From the NCBI GenBank assembly GCA_017396555.1, contig JAFQLS010000044.1:18599-82598 (forward strand): 64,000 nucleotides of DNA. The letters are read 5' to 3'. Source of the stretch: Lachnospiraceae bacterium. Its GTDB lineage: Bacteria > Bacillota > Clostridia > Lachnospirales > Lachnospiraceae. Below, one piece after another: positions 18,361 to 27,837 of the stretch (its first letter is position 1; each line of letters begins with the position of its first letter). The notes under the pieces are model-generated. The model saw nothing but the letters and a program-made list of their open reading frames with translations. It searched no databases and was not told the origin of the DNA. Position numbers and translations under genes: made by a program.

Positions 18361-19653
18361 TTAACCCACTTTTAACTTAAATTTCTGAATATCCTTATCT
18401 GAGGAAACCTTATCAATAGTTGCTCCAAGTCCTTGAAGCTTCTTTTCAAAGTTCTCATATCCTCTCTGAATATACACAATATCAGATACAGTTGTAAATC
18501 CGTCTGCTGCAAGTCCCGCAATTACAAGTGCTGCCCCTGCTCTTAAATCAGGTGCATTAACCTGTGCACCGGTGAACATATTAACACCATTGATTATTGC
18601 AGTATTACCTTCTACTTTAATCTCTGCTCCCATTCCAGCAAGCTCATCTACATATTTAAAACGATTTTCAAATATACTTTCTGTTACAACACTTGTTCCA
18701 TTTGCAAGTGCAAGTGCAACAACCATCTGTGGCTGCATATCCGTAGGAAAGCCCGGATACGGAAGAGTCTTAACGTGAGTATTGTTCATTTCCTCTACAC
18801 CAACAACTCGAACAGCATCATCATATTCTTCTATACGACATCCAATTTCTAATAACTTCGCTGTAATAGCTTCTAAATGCTTAGGAATAACATTCTTAAC
18901 TAAAACATTTCCTCTTGTAGCGGCCGCCGCAAGCATAAATGTTCCAGCTTCTATCTGGTCGGGAATTACTGAATATTCAGTCTTATGGAGTTTCTTAACT
19001 CCTTTAATTCTGATAACATCAGTACCTGCGCCCTTGATATTAGCACCCATACTGTTAAGCATATTAGCAACATCAACAACATGTGGCTCTTTAGCTGCAT
19101 TTTCAATAATTGTTCTACCCTCAGCAAGTGTAGCCGCAAGCATAACATTAATTGTTGCACCAACAGATACAACATCCATATAAATGTGATTACCCATAAG
19201 GTTTTCCGCTTTAGTTATAATCTTTCCGTATTCAATATCAACCTCTGTTCCAAGAGCTTTAAATCCCTTGATATGCTGATCAATCGGTCTGCTACCAATA
19301 TTACACCCACCAGGCAACGCTACCTCGGCATGACCAAAACGCCCTAACAGTGCACCAATTAAATAGTACGACGCTCTAATCTTTCTAATATATTCATTAT
19401 CAACAATAACAGAATTAACAGTTCCACCATTAATTCTTACACAGTGTCTGTCAACTCTGTCAACTATCGCTCCTATTTCCTTTATTGCTTCCAATAAAAC
19501 ATTAATGTCTCTAACATCCGGAAGATTATCTATAACCACAGTTTCATCTGTCATAACTGCAGCCGCAATAAGAGCAAGTGCTGCATTCTTTGCACCACTT
19601 ACTTCTACTTCGCCATCTAAAGGGGTACCACCCTTAATAATGTATTGCTCCAT
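18361..19653 (-). CDS. murA: UDP-N-acetylglucosamine 1-carboxyvinyltransferase
   Basis: First committed step of peptidoglycan synthesis: transfers enolpyruvate from PEP to UDP-GlcNAc. 430 residues with the N-terminal GEVEVSGAKNAALAL, the active-site loop ALPGGCNIGSRPIDQHI carrying Cys117 (the fosfomycin target) and the C-terminal RAGAALVIAGLAADG. Start ATG with GAGGTG upstream. Firmicutes often have two murA copies; which one this is cannot be told here. It lies 148 bp downstream of the M23 peptidase gene. Confidence 0.95.
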   Translation of the reverse strand: MEQYIIKGGTPLDGEVEVSGAKNAALALIAAAVMTDETVVIDNLPDVRDINVLLEAIKEIGAIVDRVDRHCVRINGGTVNSVIVDNEYIRKIRASYYLIGALLGRFGHAEVALPGGCNIGSRPIDQHIKGFKALGTEVDIEYGKIITKAENLMGNHIYMDVVSVGATINVMLAATLAEGRTIIENAAKEPHVVDVANMLNSMGANIKGAGTDVIRIKGVKKLHKTEYSVIPDQIEAGTFMLAAAATRGNVLVKNVIPKHLEAITAKLLEIGCRIEEYDDAVRVVGVEEMNNTHVKTLPYPGFPTDMQPQMVVALALANGTSVVTESIFENRFKYVDELAGMGAEIKVEGNTAIINGVNMFTGAQVNAPDLRAGAALVIAGLAADGFTTVSDIVYIQRGYENFEKKLQGLGATIDKVSSDKDIQKFKLKVG

Positions 19654-19678
19654 ATTGCACCTCTATCAAATTATTATA

Positions 19679-19707
19679 TATAAACAACTGTAAATATTCT
19701 TTCTCAA
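19679..19707 (-). promoter_or_regulatory. possible murA promoter
   Basis: Minus-strand TTGAGA (19707-19702), 17-bp spacer, TTTATA (19684-19679), about 25 bp upstream of the murA start. Moderate match to sigma-A consensus. Confidence 0.4.
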
Positions 19708-19801
19708 AAATGTAATTTAATACATTCCCATTGATTATATCACGAATCCATAATTTGTAAATGCATTATATTTTACAATTTTATTACGAAATACAAGCAA
19801 T

Positions 19802-21340
19802 TTATTGTAAATAATTATTAGGATTTTGCTGTACTCCCCATACTAATATCTCAAAATGTACATGAGGGCCTGTACTATTACCTGTATTACCGCTTCTTGC
19901 AATCTGTTCATACTGAGCAACTGTCTGACCAGGATATACTAACACTTCGTTAAGGTGTGCATATCTGGTGTGCTTACCATCCGGATGTGCAATTTCAACA
20001 CAGTATCCATAGCCATTTCTCCAACCGGCACTGACAACTGTACCACCACATGAAGCAAATACAGACGTTCCAATTGGGCAAGCCCAGTCTATACCTTTAT
20101 GGACAGTTCCCCATCTTGCTCCATAATCTGATGATAAATATCCTCCATATATCGGTTTTACATATGTTGGTGGTGTAAGAGTACCAACCTCTACAACCTT
20201 AGCCACTGCTTCTGTAATAACCTTTTCCTCGAGAATCTCCCTGTTAATCTCAACACCGTTCTTATATGTTATCTCGGCTGTAACATTTCTATATCCGGTT
20301 TTACCTTCATTAAGTACATTTTCATAATTTGTGTATTCATTATCATTATATACATATTCTACAGGTAGATTAAAATCCTCGTCAAAATTCTTAATCTTAC
20401 TAACAAGTACAGACAACTCCGGTTCCGGAACAGTTACGATAAGTTCATCACCCACACCAATAAAACTGTCCTCTTTAAGACCTTCATTCATTGCCAACAA
20501 TTCTGCAAGTCTTAAATCAAATTTATCAGCTATTACTGATAAACAATCTCCTGATTCAACTACATATATCTGGTTCTTTTCCTTTTCTTTGGTAACCTGC
20601 TCAATAGCTTCTTCAACAGAAATCACCTTGGAGCTGTCTACATAACACTGAGTAATCTCAACATTTTCCTCAAATGTAATCCCTGACATTCCAAGCTTAA
20701 TTTCCTTCTCTTCCTCTTTGTCATTCTTCTTATCTGTGGAATTTCCTTTTTCATCCTCACTTGAAGCTACTGTATTCTTATCTGCTGCTTCAATATCAGC
20801 AGAAACCATCTGGGATGTAAGTGTAGAATCAGAATCTCCAAGTGACACAATGTCAACCGTAAATTTGTTATTCTTATTATACTTAGCCGTAGCAGCATCA
20901 AACAACGCAACTACATCCTCTTTGCTCGCAAGTGTAACTGTAAATCCATCAATATTTACCATATATGCTTCACTCTTAACATCTATAGTAGCATCTGATA
21001 ACACGGCATACATTGATTCCACAAGCTTGTCATTACTATCTATTATCCCTGTAACCTTATTCTGTTTGTATATCTTAAGCTCAGTATCCGCAAAAGTAAG
21101 TGTCTCACTCTCAGAATTCATCTTACGTCTTGCTTCCTTAAAAGCCTCATTAATTTCCTCTTCAGTTCTTGCTGCTCCAACCTTTTCACCATTAAGTTCA
21201 GCCACAAAATACCCCTCACTCTGGTTAGCCTTTGCTGTATACACCCAAGGAGAAGCCAAAAGCATAATAAAACAGCTTGATATAGCTGCTGCAATATAAG
21301 TTATCCTAATTTTTTTACTTCTTTTAGTTATCTTTTTCAT
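19802..21340 (-). CDS. LysM-G5-M23 peptidoglycan endopeptidase
   Basis: A 512-residue exported cell-wall hydrolase or regulator. Order: N-terminal signal-anchor (residues 11-32), a long region of unknown fold with an acidic/Lys-rich linker, LysM (about 265-310, VESGDCLSVIADKFDLRLAE), G5 domain (about 335-390), and C-terminal M23 domain (about 395-505) with YGARWGTVHKGIDWACPIG, HTRYAHLN and GPHVHFEI, the Zn ligands of an active M23 enzyme. Cleaves peptide cross-links in the wall. The Shine-Dalgarno AGAGG 9 bp before the ATG lies in an inverted repeat described separately. Downstream of aroK. Confidence 0.88.
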   Translation of the reverse strand: MKKITKRSKKIRITYIAAAISSCFIMLLASPWVYTAKANQSEGYFVAELNGEKVGAARTEEEINEAFKEARRKMNSESETLTFADTELKIYKQNKVTGIIDSNDKLVESMYAVLSDATIDVKSEAYMVNIDGFTVTLASKEDVVALFDAATAKYNKNNKFTVDIVSLGDSDSTLTSQMVSADIEAADKNTVASSEDEKGNSTDKKNDKEEEKEIKLGMSGITFEENVEITQCYVDSSKVISVEEAIEQVTKEKEKNQIYVVESGDCLSVIADKFDLRLAELLAMNEGLKEDSFIGVGDELIVTVPEPELSVLVSKIKNFDEDFNLPVEYVYNDNEYTNYENVLNEGKTGYRNVTAEITYKNGVEINREILEEKVITEAVAKVVEVGTLTPPTYVKPIYGGYLSSDYGARWGTVHKGIDWACPIGTSVFASCGGTVVSAGWRNGYGYCVEIAHPDGKHTRYAHLNEVLVYPGQTVAQYEQIARSGNTGNSTGPHVHFEILVWGVQQNPNNYLQ

Positions 21341-21346
21341 AAAAAT

Positions 21347-21418
21347 AAACCTCTTTTTAAATTTAAAAAAAATTTAACATTTCTGTAACAAACTTATTTT
21401 AGCAATAAAAAGAGGTTT
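21347..21418 (-). repeat. 13-bp inverted repeat covering the M23 gene's ribosome-binding site
   Basis: AAACCTCTTTTTA and TAAAAAGAGGTTT are perfect inverted copies (21347-21359 and 21406-21418), 46 bases apart, between the aroK stop and the M23 start. In the minus-strand transcript the distal arm contains the AGAGG Shine-Dalgarno sequence, so pairing would hide it. The T-run of a normal terminator is missing. Confidence 0.55.
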
Positions 21419-21430
21419 TGTAAAGCATAA

Positions 21431-21931
21431 TTATAATATTTCCAATATTTTCTCTATAGTTTCTTCAACATTTAATCCATCCTCAGACACAATGTAGTCT
21501 GCATACTTCTCATAAAGCGGACATCGCTCCTCATAAATATCCTTCAAATCCTGTCCTTCTTTAAGAACTACGCCTCGTCCTTTTATATCGTGAAGTCTTC
21601 CTGATAAAGTTTCATACCCTATTTTGAGATATAAAATCTTACCTATATTTTTATAATGTTCCATAGCTTCTTTGCCATATATAGCACTTCCGCCGGTAGC
21701 AATTATACATTTATCTCCATCAATCGAAGCATTAATTCTATTTTCAATCTCAATAAAACCCTCCACGCCCTCTTGCAAAATTATCTCTTTAAGAAGGCGT
21801 TTCTCCTGATTTTGAATTATAATATCAGCATCTACAAATGTATACCCTAACATTTTTGCCAATATAACACCTATTGTACTTTTTCCTACTCCCGGCATTC
21901 CTACCAATATAATGTTATTCATTTTCTTCAT
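21431..21931 (-). CDS. aroK: shikimate kinase
   Basis: Phosphorylates shikimate with ATP in aromatic amino-acid synthesis. About 166 residues with Walker A GMPGVGKST, the substrate-binding Asp in FVDADIIIQ, GGSAIYG and a lid-region Arg in IKGRGVV. The start is uncertain: ATG at 21931 has AGAAGG 4 bp upstream; ATG at 21922 also fits. Either overlaps the stop of the upstream ATPase gene, indicating translational coupling. No other aro genes are in the window. Confidence 0.85.
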   Translation of the reverse strand: MKKMNNIILVGMPGVGKSTIGVILAKMLGYTFVDADIIIQNQEKRLLKEIILQEGVEGFIEIENRINASIDGDKCIIATGGSAIYGKEAMEHYKNIGKILYLKIGYETLSGRLHDIKGRGVVLKEGQDLKDIYEERCPLYEKYADYIVSEDGLNVEETIEKILEIL

Positions 21932-23786
21932 CTTTCCTTCTGTTTTCAAAATATACAAATCTGTCTATAGCATCAAGAATATTAGCAAAATTTTCTCTAG
22001 GCGCAACATCAATATATTTCTTAAGTATTTCTATTTCCCTGTCACGCTTATATTTTCCATAAAATATATCAAATAGATTATGACCTCTTACAAATATTCT
22101 GATATTTTCCATATTATCCTTAAGATCCTGTTTGCTATTAATTCTTACATTTTTAAATTTGCACATTCTTTTCATACTTGGCAGTCTTGAAAGGTAGTCC
22201 TTATATTTCTGCCAAAGGATATTATAAAATTCTTCTTCATTTTTAATAACACCAATTTTAGCCATTACCTTTGGATCAAGAAAATAGTTTTCAAATGAAT
22301 AGTACTTTAATACAAGTACATTCTTAGGTGTTACCTTAGGAAGATTTGCTATATCCTCTTTACTTCTTTGCTCATAGTAGCTACAAAGCTGTTTTACAAG
22401 ATGCTTCGGATTCTTTCCATCAGAATCTCTTATCATAAGAAACTGATCCTTAAGATAGAGCTTATTAATATATTTAAGATTTGCATATGTCTTAATATTT
22501 GTACAGCTATTTGTTGGAATAATTGATATTCTCTGCAACATTCCTTTATCATCATATATTTCAGAGTAATATTTTTCCAAAAGTAACGGAAGTCTGTTAC
22601 TATCCTGCTTACCCTCTACAATGAATACAAAGCTAACATTCATCAAATCATTTGCAGTATATCCAAGGTCGTCAAGAATTGCATCTATGTCCGGATTCTC
22701 CTTAACAATTGTATAAAATTCTTCATCCAGATAAATCTGTTTAATCTGCTTTGAAGAGAAATTAAATATTAAATTTGGTGAATGTGTTGAAAACCAAATC
22801 TGATTTTTCTTTGACAGTCTAAATAAAATCTCACTCGCAGTTTTCTGTAATTGAGGATGGAGATAAATTTCCGGGTCTTCAATCATAATTATACTCGGAA
22901 CACTATTTTCTTCACTTATGTATGCTTCCAGCAGCGAAAGCAAATACATACTTCGCATACCTGCACTCATTGTAGATAAATTAAGTGTAACATTTCTCTC
23001 TTCATTATGAACAGTACCATATAATTTGAACATTTCATCCGGATTACAAATAACCTGATATTTAACATGGTGCATAGGATATCCATTGTTTCGAAGGTAT
23101 TTATTAACAAGCCCTTCAAAATTATCCATTTTCTTGCTAAACACTTTATACTCGAGAAGCTTAGCAGTTTCCATTATATCAAGGTCAGCCGGTGATTTCT
23201 TATTAATTGCTCCTATACAGCTAAAGCACTTATTACAGCTTTTTGCAGTGTCAAACATACATTTATTCTCATGCATTTTATATAACTCACCATCGCCCTG
23301 AAAGCTTAATAACGCATCTTGAAATTCCTTTATATTTCTCGCTGAATCAATAAAATAAACCTTTGGGAAAACTTCCTTTATATAATTATTATTTCTCTTA
23401 ACACCATCATCATACCTAATCTTCCCGTCTTTATTCATAATGAATGTAAAGCTTAATCTGCCATCAACAAATGATGGAAGCTTGCTTTTGAAATCACTTT
23501 CCCACAATTCTCTTCTCTTATATTTTGACACCGCACCATTGCTATGCAAAATCTCCATATCATTTTCGTCATACTCAAGAGTCATTGCAATTTCAATATT
23601 CTTACCATATTCATTAAACTGCTCCGGCTTAATTTGGCTCATTCCTGCAACAGCCTTAATAGCATCAAGAACAACCGTCTTACCGGCATTATTTTTACCT
23701 ACAAGAATACAGGCACTATCAACTTCTGTAATCTCAAGATGTCTTATCGACTTAAAATTATCAATACTTATTGAACTAATTTTCAT
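21915..23786 (-). CDS. OLD-type AAA ATPase with TOPRIM nuclease-like domain
   Basis: A 623-residue protein of the overcoming-lysogenisation-defect class. An ABC-like ATPase (Walker A LVGKNNAGKT at 29-38, signature-like LSTMSAGMRSMYLLSLLEA, Walker B IIMIEDPEIYLHPQ) is followed by a TOPRIM region (FVFIVEGKQDSNRL ... LMIRDSDGKN). OLD proteins act in DNA repair or phage defence and TOPRIM members cut DNA. Unusual is an insert with Cys176, Cys184, Cys187 and Cys190 (KSCNKCFSC), which could bind Zn or an Fe-S cluster. No UvrD-like helicase gene is next to it, so it is not a Gabija pair. It is embedded in a housekeeping operon, overlapping aroK. GGAGG precedes the ATG. Confidence 0.75.
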   Translation of the reverse strand: MKISSISIDNFKSIRHLEITEVDSACILVGKNNAGKTVVLDAIKAVAGMSQIKPEQFNEYGKNIEIAMTLEYDENDMEILHSNGAVSKYKRRELWESDFKSKLPSFVDGRLSFTFIMNKDGKIRYDDGVKRNNNYIKEVFPKVYFIDSARNIKEFQDALLSFQGDGELYKMHENKCMFDTAKSCNKCFSCIGAINKKSPADLDIMETAKLLEYKVFSKKMDNFEGLVNKYLRNNGYPMHHVKYQVICNPDEMFKLYGTVHNEERNVTLNLSTMSAGMRSMYLLSLLEAYISEENSVPSIIMIEDPEIYLHPQLQKTASEILFRLSKKNQIWFSTHSPNLIFNFSSKQIKQIYLDEEFYTIVKENPDIDAILDDLGYTANDLMNVSFVFIVEGKQDSNRLPLLLEKYYSEIYDDKGMLQRISIIPTNSCTNIKTYANLKYINKLYLKDQFLMIRDSDGKNPKHLVKQLCSYYEQRSKEDIANLPKVTPKNVLVLKYYSFENYFLDPKVMAKIGVIKNEEEFYNILWQKYKDYLSRLPSMKRMCKFKNVRINSKQDLKDNMENIRIFVRGHNLFDIFYGKYKRDREIEILKKYIDVAPRENFANILDAIDRFVYFENRRKDEENE

Positions 23787-23821
23787 ACTGCCTCCATTTC
23801 CGAAGCGATTTACGTTTCAGC

Positions 23822-24379
23822 TTACTTCTTTATGCTATATCCGAATTTGCCGATTTTCTTTCCCATTGTGAAATATTCCCCATGCGAATACACAATTGGA
23901 TTAGCCAATGATAAATCAAATTTGCCTGTCTCATCCATATATTTTTCATCGGCATGTACAGCTAATACTTCTGCCACAAACATATCGTGAGAGCCATATT
24001 CCTTTACCTCAATAACTCTACATTCTATGTTGACAGGGCTTTCCTTAATCATAGGAGCCTTTACATATGTCGCTTCCTCTTTAGTCAGATTCATTTCTTT
24101 GAACTTATCCATATCTCTGCCTGAACGCACACCACAAAAATCTGTTGCATACACAAGCTCCTCAGTAGTAAGGTTAATAACAAACTCACCTGTCTTCTTT
24201 AGCATATCATAAGAATGTCTTTCCTTTCTCACAGAAATATACGCAAGCGCAGGATTTGTACAAATCGTTCCTGTCCATGCAATTGTTACAACATTATCAT
24301 TTCCCTCTCCATCTGTTACTGTTACCAATACTACAGGTAATGGATATACCATATTACCCGGTTTCCAAGTCTGTTTCAT
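23822..24379 (-). CDS. flavin reductase-like FMN-binding protein
   Basis: A 185-residue protein of the flavin-reductase/flavoredoxin family (PF01613): split-barrel fold with VTIAWTGTICTNPALAYISVR, HSYDMLKKTGEFVINL and the ATDFCGVRSGRDMDKF segment typical of this group. It probably binds FMN and moves electrons in anaerobic metabolism; partners are unknown. GGAGG lies before the ATG at 24379. An ATG at 24397, directly after the upstream stop codon, lacks a ribosome-binding site. Part of the minus-strand operon from 26.7 to 19.8 kb. Confidence 0.82.
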   Translation of the reverse strand: MKQTWKPGNMVYPLPVVLVTVTDGEGNDNVVTIAWTGTICTNPALAYISVRKERHSYDMLKKTGEFVINLTTEELVYATDFCGVRSGRDMDKFKEMNLTKEEATYVKAPMIKESPVNIECRVIEVKEYGSHDMFVAEVLAVHADEKYMDETGKFDLSLANPIVYSHGEYFTMGKKIGKFGYSIKK

Positions 24380-24397
24380 TTTAACACTAGCCTCCAT

Positions 24398-26047
24398 TTA
24401 ATTTGATATTGCTGCCATAAGGGCAGGTATTAATTGTTTCTTACGCGACACCATTCCCTTTATTACTGCCGAATTAATGTCAGGAACTATTCCAAATGCT
24501 TCTTCTATGAGCTGACCTGCATTGTCACCTACATACAAGAGCTCTGTGGACTCTTCTAAAATATTTGTAAGCATAAAGAAAATATCCATTTCTCCATGCT
24601 CCTTATACGCCTTATCAAGATATTTTATCAGTCTGTCTCTTATCGCATCCAAATCCTCTGCCGTCATTGCATTAATCTGGCCGACTCCAAAATCCAGACC
24701 ATCGGATGAAAACTTTTTGAAATCCTGATAGAATATCGCCTCCGAAGATTTCTTCTTAAGGTTGCTTCCCGCATTAAACATTTCCTTTGCAAATGTTTCC
24801 GTATCTATATCTGCAATTCTGGCCAATTGCTCTGCTGCCATCTTGTCAATTGCCGTACAGGTAGGTGACTTATACAAAAGCGTATCCGAAAGTATTGCCG
24901 CACACAAAATTCCTGCTATCTTCTTAGGTACCTCAATTCCTTTTTCAAGATACATCTGATAAACTATCGTAGCAGTACAGCCAAGCGGCTGATTTCTAAA
25001 ATACACTGGCGAAATAGTTTCAATTGCCGCAATTCTATGATGGTCTATTATCTCAAGAATCTCTGTACTGTCTATACCCTCCACAGCCTGACTTTTCTCA
25101 TTGTGGTCTACAAGAATAACTTTTTTCTTATCCGTATCGAGTAAATCTCTTCTGGAAATCATTCCCACATACCTATCCTTGCTGTCAAGCACAGGAAAAT
25201 TTCTAAATCTCTTCTTAGCCATAACGTTTCTAATATCATCAACAAATTCACTCGTATGAAATTTGATAATATTTTCTCTTGTCATAAAATAGCTGATAGG
25301 CATACTCTGATTAATAAGCCTTGCCGTTGTAAATGTATCATGTGGCGTAATAATAATTGTACAATTAATCTTCTTGGCTTCTTCAAGAACATCATCCTGA
25401 ATCTGTGCATTATTACAGGCAACAATACATCCTGCCTGCATCTTAATGGCACATAACTGCGACTCAATTCTGTTACTTAAAATAACCAAGTCATTTTTCT
25501 TAATTCGCTGTTCCATAAGCTCCGGTGCAGCCGCCGCAATATGTACTTTACCCTCAATATAATAGCTTTCCGGATTACCGAGGATTATCTCACCATCAAT
25601 AGTTTCTGCTATATTCTTATACTTTGTATGGGCTGTCGACAAAATATTATTATCATACACATCCATATAAGACTCTGCTATGTCATCAGTTGTAATCACC
25701 CCTTCAAGTCTGTCATTCTTAGTAATAGGCAAGGTTACCACATTAAGCTCTTTCATTAGATTCCAGGCTTTTTTTAGTGAAATACCTCTATCTACTCCGG
25801 CAGTCTCTCCTATCTTAATATCATGAATTTTTGACCTTATATCATTTACATAAACCGGAAATTTTACGTCAAATTTCTTAAGTACATATCGTGTCTCCTC
25901 ATTTGGCTGTCCTGCCATCTTAGGAACATATATATCTGTATTTTCGCTCAGATTCTTTAATGTTGCATATGCTATCGCCGAACAGATACTATCTGTATCG
26001 GGATTTCTATGACCTATAACACTTATCTCTTCATTTCTTAATGGCAT
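24398..26047 (-). CDS. manganese-dependent inorganic pyrophosphatase with CBS and DRTGG domains
   Basis: Class II (DHH) pyrophosphatase hydrolysing PPi in the cytoplasm. Domain order: N-terminal DHH start (VIGHRNPDTDSICSA), CBS motif (about 70-130), DRTGG domain (about 190-245), second CBS (about 250-310), the remaining DHH part (LVDHNEKSQ, IIDHHRIAAIE) and DHHA2. The 549-residue length is typical of the regulated clostridial form, in which CBS/DRTGG bind AMP, ADP or diadenosine polyphosphates. Start uncertain: ATG at 26047 or TTG at 26056, both near GGAGAGGG. Confidence 0.92.
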   Translation of the reverse strand: MPLRNEEISVIGHRNPDTDSICSAIAYATLKNLSENTDIYVPKMAGQPNEETRYVLKKFDVKFPVYVNDIRSKIHDIKIGETAGVDRGISLKKAWNLMKELNVVTLPITKNDRLEGVITTDDIAESYMDVYDNNILSTAHTKYKNIAETIDGEIILGNPESYYIEGKVHIAAAAPELMEQRIKKNDLVILSNRIESQLCAIKMQAGCIVACNNAQIQDDVLEEAKKINCTIIITPHDTFTTARLINQSMPISYFMTRENIIKFHTSEFVDDIRNVMAKKRFRNFPVLDSKDRYVGMISRRDLLDTDKKKVILVDHNEKSQAVEGIDSTEILEIIDHHRIAAIETISPVYFRNQPLGCTATIVYQMYLEKGIEVPKKIAGILCAAILSDTLLYKSPTCTAIDKMAAEQLARIADIDTETFAKEMFNAGSNLKKKSSEAIFYQDFKKFSSDGLDFGVGQINAMTAEDLDAIRDRLIKYLDKAYKEHGEMDIFFMLTNILEESTELLYVGDNAGQLIEEAFGIVPDINSAVIKGMVSRKKQLIPALMAAISN

Positions 26048-26076
26048 ATCTGTCAACCCTCTCCTTTTTATTTAAT

Positions 26077-26132
26077 AACAGAAAAACTTTTCACCCACTA
26101 CATAATTAGTGTGGATGAAAAGTTTTCTGTTA
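26077..26132 (-). repeat. large hairpin between small membrane gene and pyrophosphatase gene
   Basis: AACAGAAAA-CTTTTCA and TGAAAAGTTTTCTGTT are inverted copies with one extra A, and an inner near-match around CCCACTA/TAGTGTGG. The hairpin holds the stop codon of the 26098 gene. The T-tract is poor, so it may stabilise RNA or attenuate rather than terminate. Confidence 0.55.
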
Positions 26133-26295
26133 AATCTTCTCTTTGTGGAAGGGCATTATCATTTTTCTTTGGAAACAAAAAACCTAACACCACAATAGCT
26201 ATCATAATAAATGTATAAATAAACAGAATTAGAATATATTTTTTTGCTCTAGCGCTTTCCACATCTTTTACTTGATTCTTACTTTCTTTTTTCAT
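26098..26295 (-). CDS. small single-span membrane protein
   Basis: A 65-residue protein starting MKKESKNQVKDVESARAKK, with a basic N-terminus and one hydrophobic segment (about residues 20-42), then a short polar tail. GGGAGA lies 6 bp upstream of the ATG. It overlaps the end of the upstream membrane-protein gene by 17 bp, so the two are coupled. No family is recognised. Confidence 0.6.
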   Translation of the reverse strand: MKKESKNQVKDVESARAKKYILILFIYTFIMIAIVVLGFLFPKKNDNALPQREDLTENFSSTLIM

Positions 26296-26707
26296 TTTTA
26301 CGTCTCCCTTTATTTCTAAATTTCTCAAGTCTTTTCAATAACATAGTTGCACTTAAAGAACCGAAATATCCAAACACGATATACACCGGTACATACACAA
26401 GTGCTGTATATCCAAACATAAGCATCGCCGCCGGCATAAAATACACACCTAAAATAATGGCTATATACCATCTGAAACCATATTTTCTGGTGCTTAAAAA
26501 ACATGCTATAAATGTATAAAATGGATATACTCCTACAAGCAACATCCTCATAACAGCTTCCCATAACTCTAACTTATCCGCGTAACTAACATTGAATACA
26601 AACGGAAACAAATAATAAAGTACACAGCCAAAGCCTAAAAAAATATATAACTGCTTATAAAATTTCTTTTCCCTTAATTCTTCCTCTTTAATAGAAATCT
26701 TTGCCAT
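26279..26707 (-). CDS. four-span membrane protein of unknown function
   Basis: A 142-residue integral membrane protein with four hydrophobic segments (about residues 22-40, 50-73, 78-97 and 98-120) and a very basic C-terminus. ATG at 26707 with GAAGGAAGG upstream is preferred over an in-frame TTG at 26716. First gene of the long minus-strand operon that runs through pyrophosphatase to the M23 gene. Family not recognised. Confidence 0.6.
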   Translation of the reverse strand: MAKISIKEEELREKKFYKQLYIFLGFGCVLYYLFPFVFNVSYADKLELWEAVMRMLLVGVYPFYTFIACFLSTRKYGFRWYIAIILGVYFMPAAMLMFGYTALVYVPVYIVFGYFGSLSATMLLKRLEKFRNKGRRKNEKRK

Positions 26708-26804
26708 TTTAGTCAACCTTCCTTCTATACCATTCTATACTATATATCAAAAATATACAAGCTTAATTACTCAAATGATTATTCAAATTAATTTCATAAA
26801 TATT

Positions 26805-26833
26805 GTGACAACACCATTAAAATGTTTTATAAT
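26805..26833 (+). promoter_or_regulatory. promoter of the moxR operon
   Basis: GTGACA (26805-26810), 17-bp spacer, TATAAT (26828-26833); start codon 39 bp further on, with GGAGGA at a normal distance. Confidence 0.65.
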
Positions 26834-26871
26834 AGTACAAACTATAATTAATGTATATGGAGGAATAATTA

Positions 26872-27825
26872 ATGGAAATCGAAAAGATACATCTATTAGC
26901 AACCGACATTAAAAATAATATCGGTAAAATCATTATTGGAAAGTCTCAAACTATCGACTTTATGTTAGCAGCTCTTATTAGCGGCGGACATATATTGTTA
27001 GAGGATACACCGGGAACCGGTAAAACTATGTTGGCCAAGTCTCTTGCCAAATCTATAACAGCAGATTTTTCAAGAATACAGTTTACGCCTGACCTTTTGC
27101 CTTCTGATATAACAGGTCTTAACATCTATAATCAGAAGGAACAGGAATTTACTTTTATTCCGGGTCCAATTTTTACAAATATACTTCTTGCCGACGAAAT
27201 AAATCGTGCAACACCAAGAACTCAGTCAAGTCTTCTTGAATGTATGGAAGAACGTCAGGTTACAGTTGATGGAGACACAAGAATTCTTAACAAGCCATTT
27301 CTTGTAATCGCAACACAGAATCCAATTGAGACGGCCGGTACATTTTCATTGCCGGAGGCTCAGATGGATAGATTTATGATGCAGTTATCAATGGGAACTC
27401 CTAGCAAAGACGAAGAACTTGCTATTATGGACAGATTTATTGCAAATAATCCATTAGAACAAATCGAAGCTGTATGTAGTGCAGAGGATATTGTTAATAT
27501 GCAGTCAGCTATCTGCAATGTACATGTGCATCCTACCCTTCGTAAATACATTGCTGATATTATTCATGCTACAAGAAGCAATTCATCAATATCATCCGGA
27601 GTAAGTCCAAGAGGAACTCTTGCATTGCTTAAAGCATCTCAGGCATATGCAGCAATTAATGGAAGAAGCTATGTGATTCCTGAGGATATCAAGGCATTGG
27701 CAATACCTGTACTTGCTCATAGAATTGTTTCATATACAAGTCTTTCACAGACAGCCGGAAAAGAAAATATAATTAACGATATAGTAAGTCAAATCCCTGT
27801 TCCTACAGAAGAATGGGACAAATAA
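26872..27825 (+). CDS. MoxR-family AAA+ ATPase
   Basis: A 317-residue cytoplasmic ATPase with Walker A EDTPGTGKTMLAKSLA, Walker B LLADEINRATPRTQSSLLE, sensor I IATQNPIE and a C-terminal lid. MoxR proteins act as chaperones that mature or remodel protein complexes, usually together with a DUF58 protein, as here. GGAGGA precedes the ATG. First gene of a three-gene operon with the DUF58 gene (12 bp on) and a membrane protein. Confidence 0.92.
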   Translation: MEIEKIHLLATDIKNNIGKIIIGKSQTIDFMLAALISGGHILLEDTPGTGKTMLAKSLAKSITADFSRIQFTPDLLPSDITGLNIYNQKEQEFTFIPGPIFTNILLADEINRATPRTQSSLLECMEERQVTVDGDTRILNKPFLVIATQNPIETAGTFSLPEAQMDRFMMQLSMGTPSKDEELAIMDRFIANNPLEQIEAVCSAEDIVNMQSAICNVHVHPTLRKYIADIIHATRSNSSISSGVSPRGTLALLKASQAYAAINGRSYVIPEDIKALAIPVLAHRIVSYTSLSQTAGKENIINDIVSQIPVPTEEWDK

Positions 27826-27837
27826 CAGGAGGTGCCC

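Noticed and set aside
21915-23786. Gabija defence pair
   Set aside because: A GajA-like protein would need a UvrD-like helicase gene next to it; neighbours are aroK and a flavin reductase gene.
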